Of a stretch of DNA of 64,000 nt, positions 22,806 to 33,953 are shown piece by piece. A program made the position numbers and the translations under genes. A model generated the notes under the pieces. It saw nothing but the letters and a program-made list of their open reading frames with translations. It was not told the DNA's origin and did not search any database. The DNA is taken from contig NW_023503501.1 in NCBI RefSeq assembly GCF_014529535.1, positions 7,255,745 to 7,319,744 on the forward strand, in the 5' to 3' direction. This DNA is from Bradysia coprophila (taxonomy: Eukaryota; Arthropoda; Insecta; Diptera; Sciaridae). Numbering within the stretch: position 1 is the stretch's first letter; every line of letters begins with the position of its first letter.

Positions 22806-25312
22806 TACATTAATTTTAGCGGAATTTTAATGAAATAACGACCATTTAATTCCAAAAATCCAAAATTGAAACAATTTTTTCGACCCCCAATGGAATGTTT
22901 AAGGAGAGCGAAAATCATTAAAATTAATATTGTCTCGGATCGGCTGTCAAAAATTAAAGAATGAAAAAAATCGAAAGCTTAGTCACAATTTGACGTGTGA
23001 CCCCGAGGCCCGAGACGAGTTGAATTCAACTGTTCAAAAAGGGAGTGTTATCCTGAGTGAGAAGGAAATAGAATTCCAACCCAGTTATCTTAACTCGCCT
23101 TGAAGCGTATGTCTCAAAAGTTACAGGTAAAGTGCTTTGAGAGAGGAAGTTTTCATCTGCAAGGCCAAAATTCGTATACCGACACAACAATTGCATAACT
23201 TGTGTTGGTTTGACTTACAGATGAAACAATGAGTATATAATGACAACGATTCTCTGCACTTTCCTGGTAAAAATATTCAATGAGAAATACCTCAACTTGG
23301 TTATGATTAACCGGTCATCGGTATTATAGCTCTGATCATAAGTCTATCCTTTTCGTGAAATCGGAAAGCCCAAACTAATTTATCTATATTATTGCGGCTA
23401 CACGGCCGCAGTCAAGCTTTAAGCAAGGCTGTAAGCTTTGAGGCCTCAAAGTTTACAGTCTTGGTGTTTTAATTGGCTGACAAAATGCAGTGTAGTGTGC
23501 TGCCGTAATTTGCATAAGAAACACTTAACGGTACTTTTCCATTTATTATTTAGCAATTTTGAGTTTCATAAGAAACTACTTGATCAGAAATGTCAATAAA
23601 TAATCTGCAAAAAAGCTTTTCTTGCAAATAATTTGCATAAGAAACATTTTGGGGAAATTTTCATATAAAAGTAAAAGCACTGTGCTTTTTGTTGGAATAT
23701 GCTCGTTGGTTACCATACCCATACCCATGAATTAAAAATATATTTTTTTAATACATGAAGCTTGCAAGACACTTGAAAACAAATTGAAATTTAGAAATAA
23801 CATTTTTGTTGTACGCGCCCAAATGAGATGTGAACCTCAGAGTCAGAACGCTTCAGTTTGAAGAACACGGGACTGAACAAAAATATTTTTAACATAAATG
23901 ACATATAAAAAACGTTCATCTCGCGAGATCGACATCGAGATCGAGGAGAAATAAGAAATTCCACATACACCGAATTACGATCCTCGCTCTGGTCTCATAA
24001 ACATTGTTCTTGTTAAACAACTTACTATACTTTTAGACCACCTGGTCTGAAGTTTTTGATCAAAAACTAAAGATTCTGTCCACTAAAATTCCAGAGCACA
24101 GAGTGTTCACATTCTGTGTACACAACTCAAAATGTGCACAGACACCAAGAACATGTGAACAAACGATACACAGTTCGAGTACAGATGTGAACTATTTTGA
24201 GCACGAACTGTGAATTTTTCACAGTTTGTTAATATTTTGTGAACAGAAGTCGATTCTAATTTATCATCGTTTTACCCGGAGACAAATAAAATCAAATCTT
24301 TTCGTTCAGTATTCATAAAATGTCATTGAAACCCAAAATCCTACTTTTTCATCAACTGTTTTATAATTAACAGTTTCCAGTTTTTGCCAGGTGCACCTGT
24401 TGCCTCTTTTGATTGTTTTATTGGAAACGCCTCATGTACGATTTCAATCTGGTGAATTAATTATTCCATGTTGAAGTAAAAAAAAACATTTTATAAGTTC
24501 CGAGTAACGTAATAATATACAACAGTTCATAATGGATTTCCGCACTGAAAGTCAAGGGTTTTACGCCAGAAATTTTTTGAAAAACATTATCTAAAAGGTG
24601 TTTTCAGGCAGAAAAGTGAAGTTAGAGTTGAAATTTTGCAGCGAGTTAAGACCGATTTCGGCATGGATGCACTATTGGGGGTTTTTTGGGGTCGGGCAAA
24701 TCATTTTTCCACATAAAGGAGTGGCCACAATCAAGAGAGCGACCGTAAAATGCAAAAACCAACTTTTGTAAATAATTTCCAGGAAAAATTAGTTGTTTTC
24801 ATCGGACTACTGCTCACTTATAGAGCTTCAATACCGATCGACTAGGCCCCATCTTTTGGATGGGTCAGATCCCTTGACTGACTGACTACTTTTCTCAAGA
24901 AGATTTTTGTAATCCGAGCAAAAAAAAATCACTCTAAAAGTATATAAAGGTATACCAGGGTATGCGTACCCTACTTTCGATACAAAACACGTATATGAGA
25001 AATTCCAGCACTTGATCATATACTGGCTCATACGTATTTTCAGTACTTAAGAGGCATCGATGATTTGCTGAACAGTATACATTTGGGTGATTTTTAAATA
25101 CTGTCTTCACACTCGTCCAAACTTTAATTTTTTTCTTATCATCTATATAAAGATATTACACACACAAAATTTTGGAATGAATCCTAGAATATTACTCCAG
25201 TATATTCCATTAACGAGCTTAACCCAAAAATGTCTTTCTTAGTGGGATAATTGTCTTTTGTGGACCATTAAGAATTACTCAACTAATAACACGATAATAT
25301 CACGGGACGATA
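22806..25312. other. Intergenic repeat-bearing DNA
   Basis: No gene supported. Two segments, 23676-23735 and 24365-24446, recur in inverted orientation at 38153-38212 and 38041-38123. A GTGTGAAC/GTTCACA-rich stretch lies at about 24105-24245. Confidence 0.5.
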
Positions 25313-25765
25313 CAAAAATTCTTTTAGGAATATCTCTGAGATCACCAGCCCGTTACGACCCATCTTCAAACTTAGCCTCAGCAATTTAATTCCCCGTCGA
25401 TTAAAAAAAAGTTTTTGGAAATTCGTCGAAAACTACTCGAGTTATCGTGGAATCAAGCGACCAGACAAAAATTCTCCTGAGAATATCTCTAAGATCACCC
25501 GTCCGTTATAACCCATCTTCGAACTTAACCTGAGGAATTTAATTCCCCGTCAAATAAAAAAAAGTTTTTTGAAAACCGTCGAAAACTACTCGAGTTATCG
25601 TGGAATCAAGGGACGAGACAAAAATTCTTTTGGGAATATCTCTAAGAACACCCGACCGTAATAGCCCATCTTCGAACTTAACCTCATTAATTTAATTCCC
25701 CGTCGATTAAAAAAAAGTTTTTGAAAATCCGTTGAAAATTACTCAAGTTATCGTGTTATCAACGA
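25313..25765. repeat. Tandem array, three copies of about 152 bp
   Basis: Copies begin near 25313, 25465 and 25617. Each carries CCCATCTTC(A/G)AACTTA, AATTTAATTCCCCGTC and an ACTCGAGTTATCGTG-like block. Degenerate single copies occur at about 16165-16255, 37150-37260, 37378-37460 and 40958-41050. Confidence 0.8.
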
Positions 25766-25967
25766 ATCATCAAAGTGTGACAAACATTTTCTGTATTTAA
25801 GGTTTTTGGTCATACATTCATGCATTTTCAATCATAATAGTGATCATTGTGTGACAAACATTTTAGGGTGTTTATCATCCGTAAGACCCATGACTTTCAG
25901 TCAAGGGAATTAGTACGACTCTTTCGAGAAAACTTTAAAAAAGTCAGAATGTAATGTTGTCTAGTTA

Positions 25968-26427
25968 GAAATTTTTGGAGGTCAAAATATTGTCATTCGA
26001 TTGGACTTCAGAAATTGTCCATTTTCAACAAGATAAAAAACCAGTTAAAATAAATTCAGATGTTTGTAACAGTGTAATCTAATTGATTAAGAAGTTTACC
26101 AATGACAAAATAACAACATTATTTTGTGAATATTTTCAGTCAAGGGACCTGACTCACCCAAAGGGTGGGACTTAGTTTTGGAATCGAGAATCGACCACGT
26201 ACTGAATTCAATATTAAAGATTGTCGCAATAGTCAACCCTGAGAACTTCTTTCCAAATTGCAGGTGATTGTTATTAATTATTCGCGATTGACCTTGTTAA
26301 CTATTGGAACAACGTCTCGTACACGATGTACTAGGGCTATACGTCTAATATGTCATTTTAAACTGATAGAATGCCCAAAATCATTTTTGTTTCACTGTCT
26401 GTTAAGAGCATTTAACTGAAGGTGGAG
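25968..26427 (+). repeat. Dispersed repeat D, forward copy
   Basis: About 460 bp recur in inverted orientation at 36551-37005 with high similarity. Shared blocks include GACCTTGTTAACTATTGG and ATACGTCTAATATGTC. No coding capacity is seen. Confidence 0.8.
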
Positions 26428-26610
26428 TTGTGGATACCCTGTACGTTTACAAACTTTATTATCGTAGTAATCAAAACTTTCGAAAAATTCACATCAATTG
26501 GGTAATTTTTTTGTTGCAATTTCCCCTTATAACAAACCATTTGAAAGGTACTATTTCAATTGCGCATCAATTACTTCGGACATCTCAAAGATTTTCAGAA
26601 AGTAGTAAGG

Positions 26611-27113
26611 TCACGGTGGGGTTGAACAAAACTTAAATAGAGTCGCGATACCACCTCTGTTTTTTTTTCATGTTCTTATTGAGGGACTCGAGCACTATAA
26701 GGAACCACATTCAGTTCGCGGATCCATCCAGCCGTTTCGGATAGAGCATGGAATCCTCTACTAATATCGCCATTCAAAGAGTTTCAAACTTTCTTCGTCT
26801 TGGACATATCACCATTCAAAGATGTCTAATTTTCGACTTAAGCTGGCTGTAGCTACGTGGTCAAGTTGTCGAGGGAAGCCATTTCAACACGAATTAGCTT
26901 AGAATTAGTCCATCTATCCGTTGCGATAATAATCTGTATTCAAATTGACTCGTCGGTCCCGCACGGCCATGAGTGCCGGTTCTCCGAAACGGCTGGATGG
27001 ATCCTCAGACTGAATGTGGTTCCTTATAGTACTCGAGTACCTCAATAAGAACATGAAAAAAAATCAGAGGTGGTATCGCGACTCTATTTAAGTTTTGTTC
27101 AACCCCACCGTGA
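26611..27113. mobile_element. Foldback element, arms of about 130 bp
   Basis: The left arm, beginning TCACGGTGGGGTTGAAC, runs to about 26740. It is matched in complement by about 26982-27113, ending CAACCCCACCGTGA. The loop is unrelated. No coding capacity. Confidence 0.85.
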
Positions 27114-27835
27114 GGCTATGTAAGTAAAAAGTAAGTTTTTGTCTAACAAAAAACGTTGTGATGTCTTCCAAATTATGAATACGTTAGAAAATTACTTCTT
27201 TATCGATATGTAATGCAGTAGTAAAATTACTATCAAAGAATTGCTTAAGTTAAAAGTGAGCAGGAGTTTATGCCCACATTTTAACGGTTACGCGCGCGCA
27301 TATTCAGCTTCCCATATTTCAAATGGTTTACATTGTTCCGAACTTTTTCACAATGAAAACAATTGTTCGCTTCGCTTGCAAAAATACCCTCTTACTACAG
27401 CCAACGGCTTTCGGCGGAAGATCTTTTATTCAATATAAATTTACCAGTTTTTTACCGGTATTTTTTTTAAATGACAGTATTACCGTGCATCGGTTTTTGA
27501 AAAAAGGGCGGTTTTTGATATACCTAATGGAAAGGTGCTTATGACCATCTGGGTTCGAGGTTTCAATTAAAATACAGTTAAAAATCACCATAAAACTAAT
27601 GTACGTATCACACTACGCTCACGTGCACGCTAGTTTAAAGCGGTCGCACGGTGCTAATCAGTGCTACTTACCTTAGTGCTACACTGATTTACGCATCGCT
27701 CTTATGCGTGTTAAACGTATGTTAGATGGTTTTATCAATGTTGGCTTGTATTTATAGAGTAAGTTCATACTGGTGCACTAGCAGTACAAATTTAGCAACT
27801 GATTGTAGTGGTCGAAGTAATATAAATCCATCGAA
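27114..27835. other. Upstream region of the odorant-receptor gene
   Basis: No further exon or clear core promoter could be recognised. Open frames at 27241-27544 lack family resemblance. Confidence 0.45.
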
Positions 27836-30046
27836 ATGTACACTATTCAGCTGATTAAACCAATTCATATGTACATAAACATATTTTACCGTTTTGGATT
27901 TTGGCAAAGGGACGAAGAATCGAATTACCGTAAAAATGGAAAGAGATTTTCTCTTGTGTTTTTCTATGGGTTGTTTCCAGCTTTTCTGATAGCGGATGCA
28001 TTTCTACTTGATGATCTGAGCGAATCTCTGCGCGTAATGATGATGTTCTTCGTATGTGCGATTATTTACATCAAATGTTTGTACCTGATTTTCAAGCAAG
28101 AAAAAATCTTTGAATATTTAAATGATCTCAGTCATCTGCTCTCACCAAACAATCGGGAAGAGTACGACCAAACCAACAAGAAACTAAACTTTTTCTCAAA
28201 CATATTTGCTCCATATTGTTATGTAGCTGCAATTACCGCCACTTGTGGTATTACTGTGCAACTTCCAATATTTAGCGAAGACCATCATTTACTACCGTTT
28301 TTTATCAGTATCTCGTGGAATGATTCAGACATTATTTATTATTCACTATTTGTATTTATTTCATTGCTATTGATGCTATGCGTCATATCTATAATGATCA
28401 CACCACTGCTTTGGTACATTATGTTCAGTTATTCAATCGCATTCGATCTGTTGGGGAATCAATTTAAAAACTTAGGAAGGAAAGAGATGGAAATAAAAGA
28501 CCACATCCGCCAGATCGAAGGACCACATCGTGGGGCATTCGTTGATAAATTCATTGTTATGATAAAATTTCATCGAAATTTGACAGAGTAAAAGATTTTT
28601 TTAATTGAAATTGGAATTCCTATTAAATTGAGTCTAACTATTGACAACAGAACAGTTGAGCGATTTAAGTCTACCTTCAATACATTATTTATGGGGCAGA
28701 TTACCATGAGCGGATTACTAATTTGTCTATCAGTCTACAATTTGTCTATTGTAAGTAATTCTGTGAAAATGATGAAAATCTGATTTTCATACCTAGGACC
28801 CGAAAAGAGCGACTTCGTCGCACTTTTTCTCCGTCCAATTGTCTATTGTAAGTAATTCTGTGAAAATGATGAAAATCTGATTTTCATACCTAGGACCCGA
28901 AAAGAGCGACTTCGTCGCACTTTTTCTCCGTCCAATTGTCTATTGTAAGTAATTCTGTGAAAATGATGAAAATCTGATTTTCATACCTAGGACCCGAAAA
29001 GAGCGACTTCGTCGCACTTTTTCTCCGTCCAATTGTCTATTGTAAGTAATTCTGTGAAAATGATGAAAATCTGATTTTCATACCTAGGACCCGAAAAGAG
29101 CGACTTCGTCGCACTTTTTCTCCGTCCAATTGTCTATTGTAAGTAATTCTGTGAAAATGATGAAAACCGGATTTTCATACCTAGGACCCGAAAAGAGCGT
29201 CTTCGGCACTTTTTCTCCGTCCAATATGAAAAATACTATTCGTACCACGGACTAAAAGTCTTTTTTAGCGTATTCGATCCCAGACCTCGCCTTCGACTCT
29301 GCCAGGAAACTTCTCACATGCTAAAAAAGACTTTTAGTCCTAGGTACGAAATGTACTATTTAATCTTTTTTCGCATCGTTACCAATTTAGATTTCGACGG
29401 ACAATATGTTTGTAATTCAATCGAATGTTGTTGTGTTGACCTACGCAGTTGCCGACATTTTTATGATTATGCACTTTGGAAATGAAATAACTGATTCGAG
29501 CAGCCGATTGGGTTACCGCTTATTCGAATCCAATTGGATTGAACAAACGGAAACGGACAAAAAGTATGTTCTAATCATGTGCGAAATATTAAAGCAACCA
29601 CTAGAAATTGTGATCCTAATCTATCCACTGAACTTGGAAACTTTTACATCGGTGAGTTTTAAATGTTAAAATTTGACGGTCCGTTAAGAGCGTTCAGCTC
29701 AAACACAAACCAAAGACTGTAGGAAAACACATTCTGTCAGGGCCTATTTTCGATAATTTAAATTCTCAAAATTATCAAAATTCTTAAAAATTATCAAAAT
29801 TATCAAAAAATTAAATTCTCTAAATTCTCAAAAAACTAGCGAAATTCTCAAAAAATTATCAAAATTATCTAAAATTATTTAAAAAATTATCGAAAATAGG
29901 CCCTGCATTCTGATGTGGCAAAATACTGAATTTGGTCTCACATTATCACTTTTTGAAGTATTTTCAGAAGTAAATAGTTTATAAATAATCAACACATCAT
30001 GAATGGTGCCTACAGTATGTTCAACTTATTGTTAAGCCAGCAGTGA
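27836..30046 (+). CDS. Insect odorant receptor (7tm_6 family)
   Basis: Chemosensory membrane receptor expected to work with Orco as an odorant-gated cation channel. Exons read as 27836-28587, 28651-28750, 29391-29651 and 29978-30046; phases fit and give 393 residues, a usual OR length. Hydrophobic segments lie near residues 38-58, 65-86, 121-144, 164-196, 265-284 and 290-312. The C-terminal half has the OR hallmarks FGNEI, the (F)ESNW block, a YPLNLETFTS block and a final AYSMFNLL segment. Start: first ATG of the frame, with a further in-frame Met at residue 12. The second intron contains five tandem copies of the donor region plus a MITE; the third contains another inverted repeat. The last acceptor (AAATAG/T) is the weakest join and adds about six unusual residues. 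Confidence 0.85.
28740..29224 (+). repeat. Five-copy 97 bp tandem array containing the OR splice donor
   Basis: The unit repeats exactly every 97 bp, with GTAAGTAATT at 28751, 28848, 28945, 29042 and 29139. Each unit holds the last nine exon bases (TTGTCTATT), the donor and first intron bases, then a segment related to the end of MITE family M1 (CATACCTAGGACCC to TTTCTCCGTCC). The last unit has several substitutions; the others look identical. Confidence 0.95.
29225..29361. mobile_element. MITE family M1, copy 2, inside OR intron 2
   Basis: Its inverted ends match the copies at 12439 and 59641. It directly follows the 97 bp array and stops about 30 bp before the acceptor of the third OR exon. 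The array's repeated tail (ending TTTCTCCGTCCAAT) is continuous with this element, so the element is really longer and partly amplified. Confidence 0.75.
29739..29904. mobile_element. AT-rich inverted-repeat element in OR intron 3
   Basis: AGGGCCTATTTTCGATAATT at the left is matched in complement at the right. The interior repeats short AAAATTATC/TTCTCAAAA motifs. It fills most of the third odorant-receptor intron. Confidence 0.7.
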
Positions 30047-30208
30047 GAAACGATGACCATGTACATAGCACTCTCAGACAGCCTAGCTAGCTATAAACCT
30101 AACCTAACTGTAAATTCTGTTTACTTTACTTGTGAGGTAAAGTGGCTATTCCCTCACTAGTGAAAACCATTTTCCTCGCTCGTAAAGTAAAACGTTATAC
30201 TTTACACA

Positions 30209-30309
30209 TGAAATAATTTGATATCTCGTATCACAATGAGGAAAAGTACCTCGGGCTGAAGCCCTCGGATACTTTTACTCATCTGGATACGAGATATCAA
30301 ATTACTTCA
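30209..30309. mobile_element. Short inverted-repeat element
   Basis: TGAAATAATTTGATATCTCG on the left pairs with the complementary right end, with GGCTGAAGCC in the centre. MITE-like; no coding capacity. Confidence 0.65.
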
Positions 30310-30719
30310 CTGGTATAGTAGTCTACTATTTCGTAGTAGAGAAATGATACCTACATCAAGTTGACTTGTCACGTCACAAGAATTTTTAGATTGAAAGAAC
30401 ACGACCTAATTTTTCATTGTACGAGTTAAAATTTCAAATATGAACGACTAAAAACGCACTTTTAGGAAAAATTGCTTTTAACGACATCTGCCAAATATAG
30501 TACTATTCTATGAAAATTGTGTTCACATTTTTTTACAGCGCCAGAATTTGCTCGATACACTGTCCAGTACTCTATTTAGAGGACCACTCACGATTGAATA
30601 GTGTATCTCTAAAAATTGAGTCTTCATCATCATATAACTGAAGATTGTAAACAAAACAAATATTTCGAAGGCTGGACTCGAATCAATTAAAATAGCAGCG
30701 TATTGGGTGGGGCCTTACA

Positions 30720-30823
30720 CAGTAAAAAAAAGCATTCCGTTTTGTCTCCGTTTACGTATTTCCTATTGTTAAAAACGATCTGTCAAGCCAAAACTGAGGC
30801 AAAACGGAATGCTTTTTTTACTG
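30720..30823. mobile_element. Short inverted-repeat element
   Basis: CAGTAAAAAAAAGCATTCCG at the left is matched in complement at the right, about 55 bp apart. MITE-like; no coding capacity. Confidence 0.75.
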
Positions 30824-30855
30824 CGATTGCAGCTTTAGTCTCTGCTTAGACTAAT

Positions 30856-31285
30856 CAGTCAAAAACCTCTTAGAGGGTAAATGTGACGCAAGTCTTTTAT
30901 CTTACTTACAAAATAACTACTATCGCTGAGGGTGACGCATTGTACGCAAAAGTTTTATCAACAAAAATTTGACTCAAAAAATTTGTGAAAGAAAATTTTA
31001 CAACAAGAAATTTGCGTCACAAGTAGCCGATGATTCGGTTTTCTTTCGTTTAAATTCTTTCAGTACATTTTTCAACCATTTTCCTAACAATACGTTCCTC
31101 AACATCTGCTACTTGTGACGCAAATTTCTTGTTGTAAAATTTTCTTTCACAAATTTTTCGAGTCAATTTTTTTTTATAAAACTTTTGCGTACGACGCACA
31201 ATGCGTCACCCTCAGAGATATCCGTTATTTTGTAAGTAAGATAAAAGACTTGCGTCACATTTACCCTTTAAGGGTTTTTTGACTG
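30856..31285. mobile_element. Foldback element, arms of about 170 bp
   Basis: The left arm (about 30856-31026) and right arm (about 31109-31285) are close inverted copies. Ends read CAGTCAAAAAACC-like inward, and both arms carry GTGACGCAA blocks. No coding capacity. Confidence 0.85.
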
Positions 31286-31344
31286 GTATCACCACTTTTG
31301 TAAGTATGTCATTTCGACAACATTAAAAAACCTTATGGAAATTA

Positions 31345-31815
31345 AAAAATTCTAGAGAAATCAGTCTGAATCCCAAAATCTAGAAAACAATATTGGTACA
31401 CCTCACTTATATCGAAAATAACCCAAATCCATCGAAAAATCCGATGGAAGTTAGGAAGTGCTAGAGAAATCATCTGTCAACCAACCTAGGAACACTTCAG
31501 TCCTGTCGAAAATAACCCAAATTCATCAAAAAAAATCCGATGGAAGTTAGGAAGTACCAGAGGAATCATCTGCCATCCCAAAATTTAGGAACCAACCTTG
31601 GAAAACCTCACTCATGTCGAAAATAACTCAAATCCATCAAAAAATCCGATGGAAGTTAGGAAGTGCGAGAGGAATCATATGTCATTCCAAAATTTAGGAA
31701 CCAACCTTGGAACACTTCACACATGTCGAAAATAACCCAAATTCATCAAAATAACAGATGGAAGTTAGGGAGTTCCAGAGGAATCATCTGTCATCCCAAA
31801 ATTTTAGAACCAATC
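31345..31815. repeat. Degenerate tandem array of about 105 bp units
   Basis: About four to five copies carry GATGGAAGTTAGGAAGT, ATCATCTGTC and GTCGAAAATAACCCAAAT blocks. The copies vary by several percent and small indels. Confidence 0.75.
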
Positions 31816-32110
31816 TAGTGGAAGTTTATGCTTAATGATCCCAGAAATTTCCATAACAAGAAACACATTCAAAAACAACACACACCATTCACCACACTAC
31901 ACCACCCATATCATGCAACAAAATATACATCACACACATACAAATTGGCTTTTATATGGTATTTGTATGGATACTTTGGGGAGCTCCAGCTCCCAAGAAA
32001 TGGATTTTTTCCAACTTTTGAAAATTCCATTCTTATTTTTGGGCCATTATTAGCCTATAACCAAAATTTCAGGAAAATCTATCGAAACGTTTAGGACTTT
32101 TCCATAGGAA

Positions 32111-32134
32111 TAACTAACTAACTAACTAACTAAC
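32111..32134 (+). repeat. TAAC tetranucleotide microsatellite
   Basis: About six perfect copies of TAAC. Confidence 0.9.
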
Positions 32135-32419
32135 GTAGGCGATTTCAGTTATCTAAAAAAACGACATTTTGCTTATTTTCATACAAACATCAATATTTCG
32201 AAGTTCAATATCTCGGCCAATTTTGAAGCTGCAGTAACGTGTGATAGTTCGTTGAACTCGTATGGATTCCTAAATTCCAGATATTCTAGTCGTTCAGTCT
32301 ATTCAGGATCGTTGCACTTAAGGGAGAGAAGTCAAAAAGTTGCTGTAAATATGCTCCGCCGTCCTCAAAAAAAAATTGTTAAAACATTTTTGGTAGTGGA
32401 CTTGCGTCAAGCCCGCTTA

Positions 32420-33953
32420 CTAACGTGCGGTGGAGGGACATTTCGACACCGTCAATATCGTCAGGAACGATATTATCGTTTTTTTGGACGATACTATCAT
32501 CTAAAAAACGATACTATCGTCTAAAAAACGATAATATCGTTTTTAGACGATAGTATCGTCCAAAAAAACGATATTATCGTCCAAAAAATTTTCATCCAGG
32601 ACGATAATATCGTCTAAATTGGAAAATTCTAAAATATTGTCTGGACGATAGTATCGTTTTCTGGACGATATTATCGTTCAGAAAACGATACTATCGTTTT
32701 CTGGACGATATTACCGTTCTAGAAAATCTAATGGATATTTTCGTTTTCTGTACGATAATATCGTCCTGGGCGATATTATCGTTTTCTTAAATGATAATAT
32801 CGTCCAGCACGATACTATCGTTTAAAAAAACGATAATATCGCCCAGGACGATATTATCGTTTAGTTTTGGATGGTAATATTGTCCAGGACTTAATTTTAC
32901 TCAGAGGTGCAGCAAGAACCGAATTCTCTTCCAAAATATCAAAAAACAATTGTCAGAGGAAATCACCTACACATCAGTGTTTAAAAAAGGCGTTTAGTTC
33001 GTCCCTAAATAATTCATCTTTTTACGAAATGAATACCAACTTAGATTGTACATAAAAAGCGTCTTAACACGCCGAGCGATCCGGCCCATTGCCCCGGAGC
33101 GAAGCGGAGGGCCGCAATGCGAGCCGGGCGCCGGAACGGTGTCGGAACTTATAGGAGTTATTTTTTTTTCTCGCATCGTCTCATAATTAGTCTGTGTAAT
33201 TTTTCTATTATAAAATTTAAATTTACGGAACCAAATGAACCAATTTTTAATGTATATTTGCCGTCTATAAAAAGGTGTTTATCTACAAGATTTTGTGTTT
33301 CGTCTTCAACAACCATCCAGAACGATAATATCGCCCAGGACGATATTATCGTCTAGAATTTTTATTTTAAATAAATTAAAAACGATATTATCGTCCTGGA
33401 CGATATTATCGTCTCAAATTTAAAAAAATTAATAATATCGTCCAAAATAACGATAAATTTGTTCAGAAAAAGAAAATAACGATAATATCGTCCAGCGGAT
33501 ATTTTCATCCAGGACGATATTATCGTCAAAAAAACGATATTATCGTTTTTTGAACGATAATATCGTTTTTTAGACGATAGTATCATCAAAAAAACGATAG
33601 TATCGTCCAAAAAAACGATAGTATCGTCCAAAAAAACGATATTATCGTTTTTTTAAACGATAATATCGTCAAGAAAACGATAATATCGTCCTGAAAATAT
33701 TTTAAAATTTATAATTTTAGACGATATTATCGTCCTGGATGAAATTTTTTAGACGATATTATCGTTTTTTAGACGATAGTATCGTCTAAAAAACGATACT
33801 ATCGTTTTTTGGACGATACTATCGTCTAAAAAACGATACTATCGTCCAAAAAACGATACTATCGTTTTTTAGACGATACTATCGTCTAAAAAACGATAAT
33901 ATCGTTCCTGTCGATATTGACCGTGTAGTTATGTCGCCTCACCTAACGTGCGG
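32420..33953. mobile_element. Giant CGATA-palindrome foldback with flanking direct repeat
   Basis: The direct repeat CTAACGTGCGG occurs at 32420-32430 and 33943-33953 and looks like a target-site duplication. Inside, the ends are inverted (GAGGgACAT...GTCAATATCG left; complement right). Most of 32454-32890 and 33320-33915 consists of dozens of ACGATA(A/C)TATCGT-type palindromes separated by short T or A runs. The centre (about 32890-33320) is mostly unique, with a GC-rich island at about 33069-33150. No transposase frame is seen. Size, foldback form and duplication length resemble FB or Mutator-like non-autonomous elements, but the class is not proven. Confidence 0.8.
33069..33150 (+). other. 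GC-rich island in the centre of the giant foldback
   Basis: A stretch of about 80 bp is clearly GC-rich, with CCCCGGAGCGAAGCGGAGG at its core, in otherwise very AT-rich DNA. No tRNA fold or convincing coding signal was seen. Confidence 0.6.

Noticed and set aside
31828-32094. Two overlapping frames after the 105 bp array
   Set aside because: Short and low complexity, next to tandem repeats.
33362-33631. 89-codon frame inside the CGATA array
   Set aside because: The translation is a repeat of the DNA motif (DDTIV-like), not a protein gene.
32454-33915. CRISPR-like array
   Set aside because: Units are palindromes with irregular short A/T spacers in eukaryotic DNA; there are no unique spacers or cas genes.
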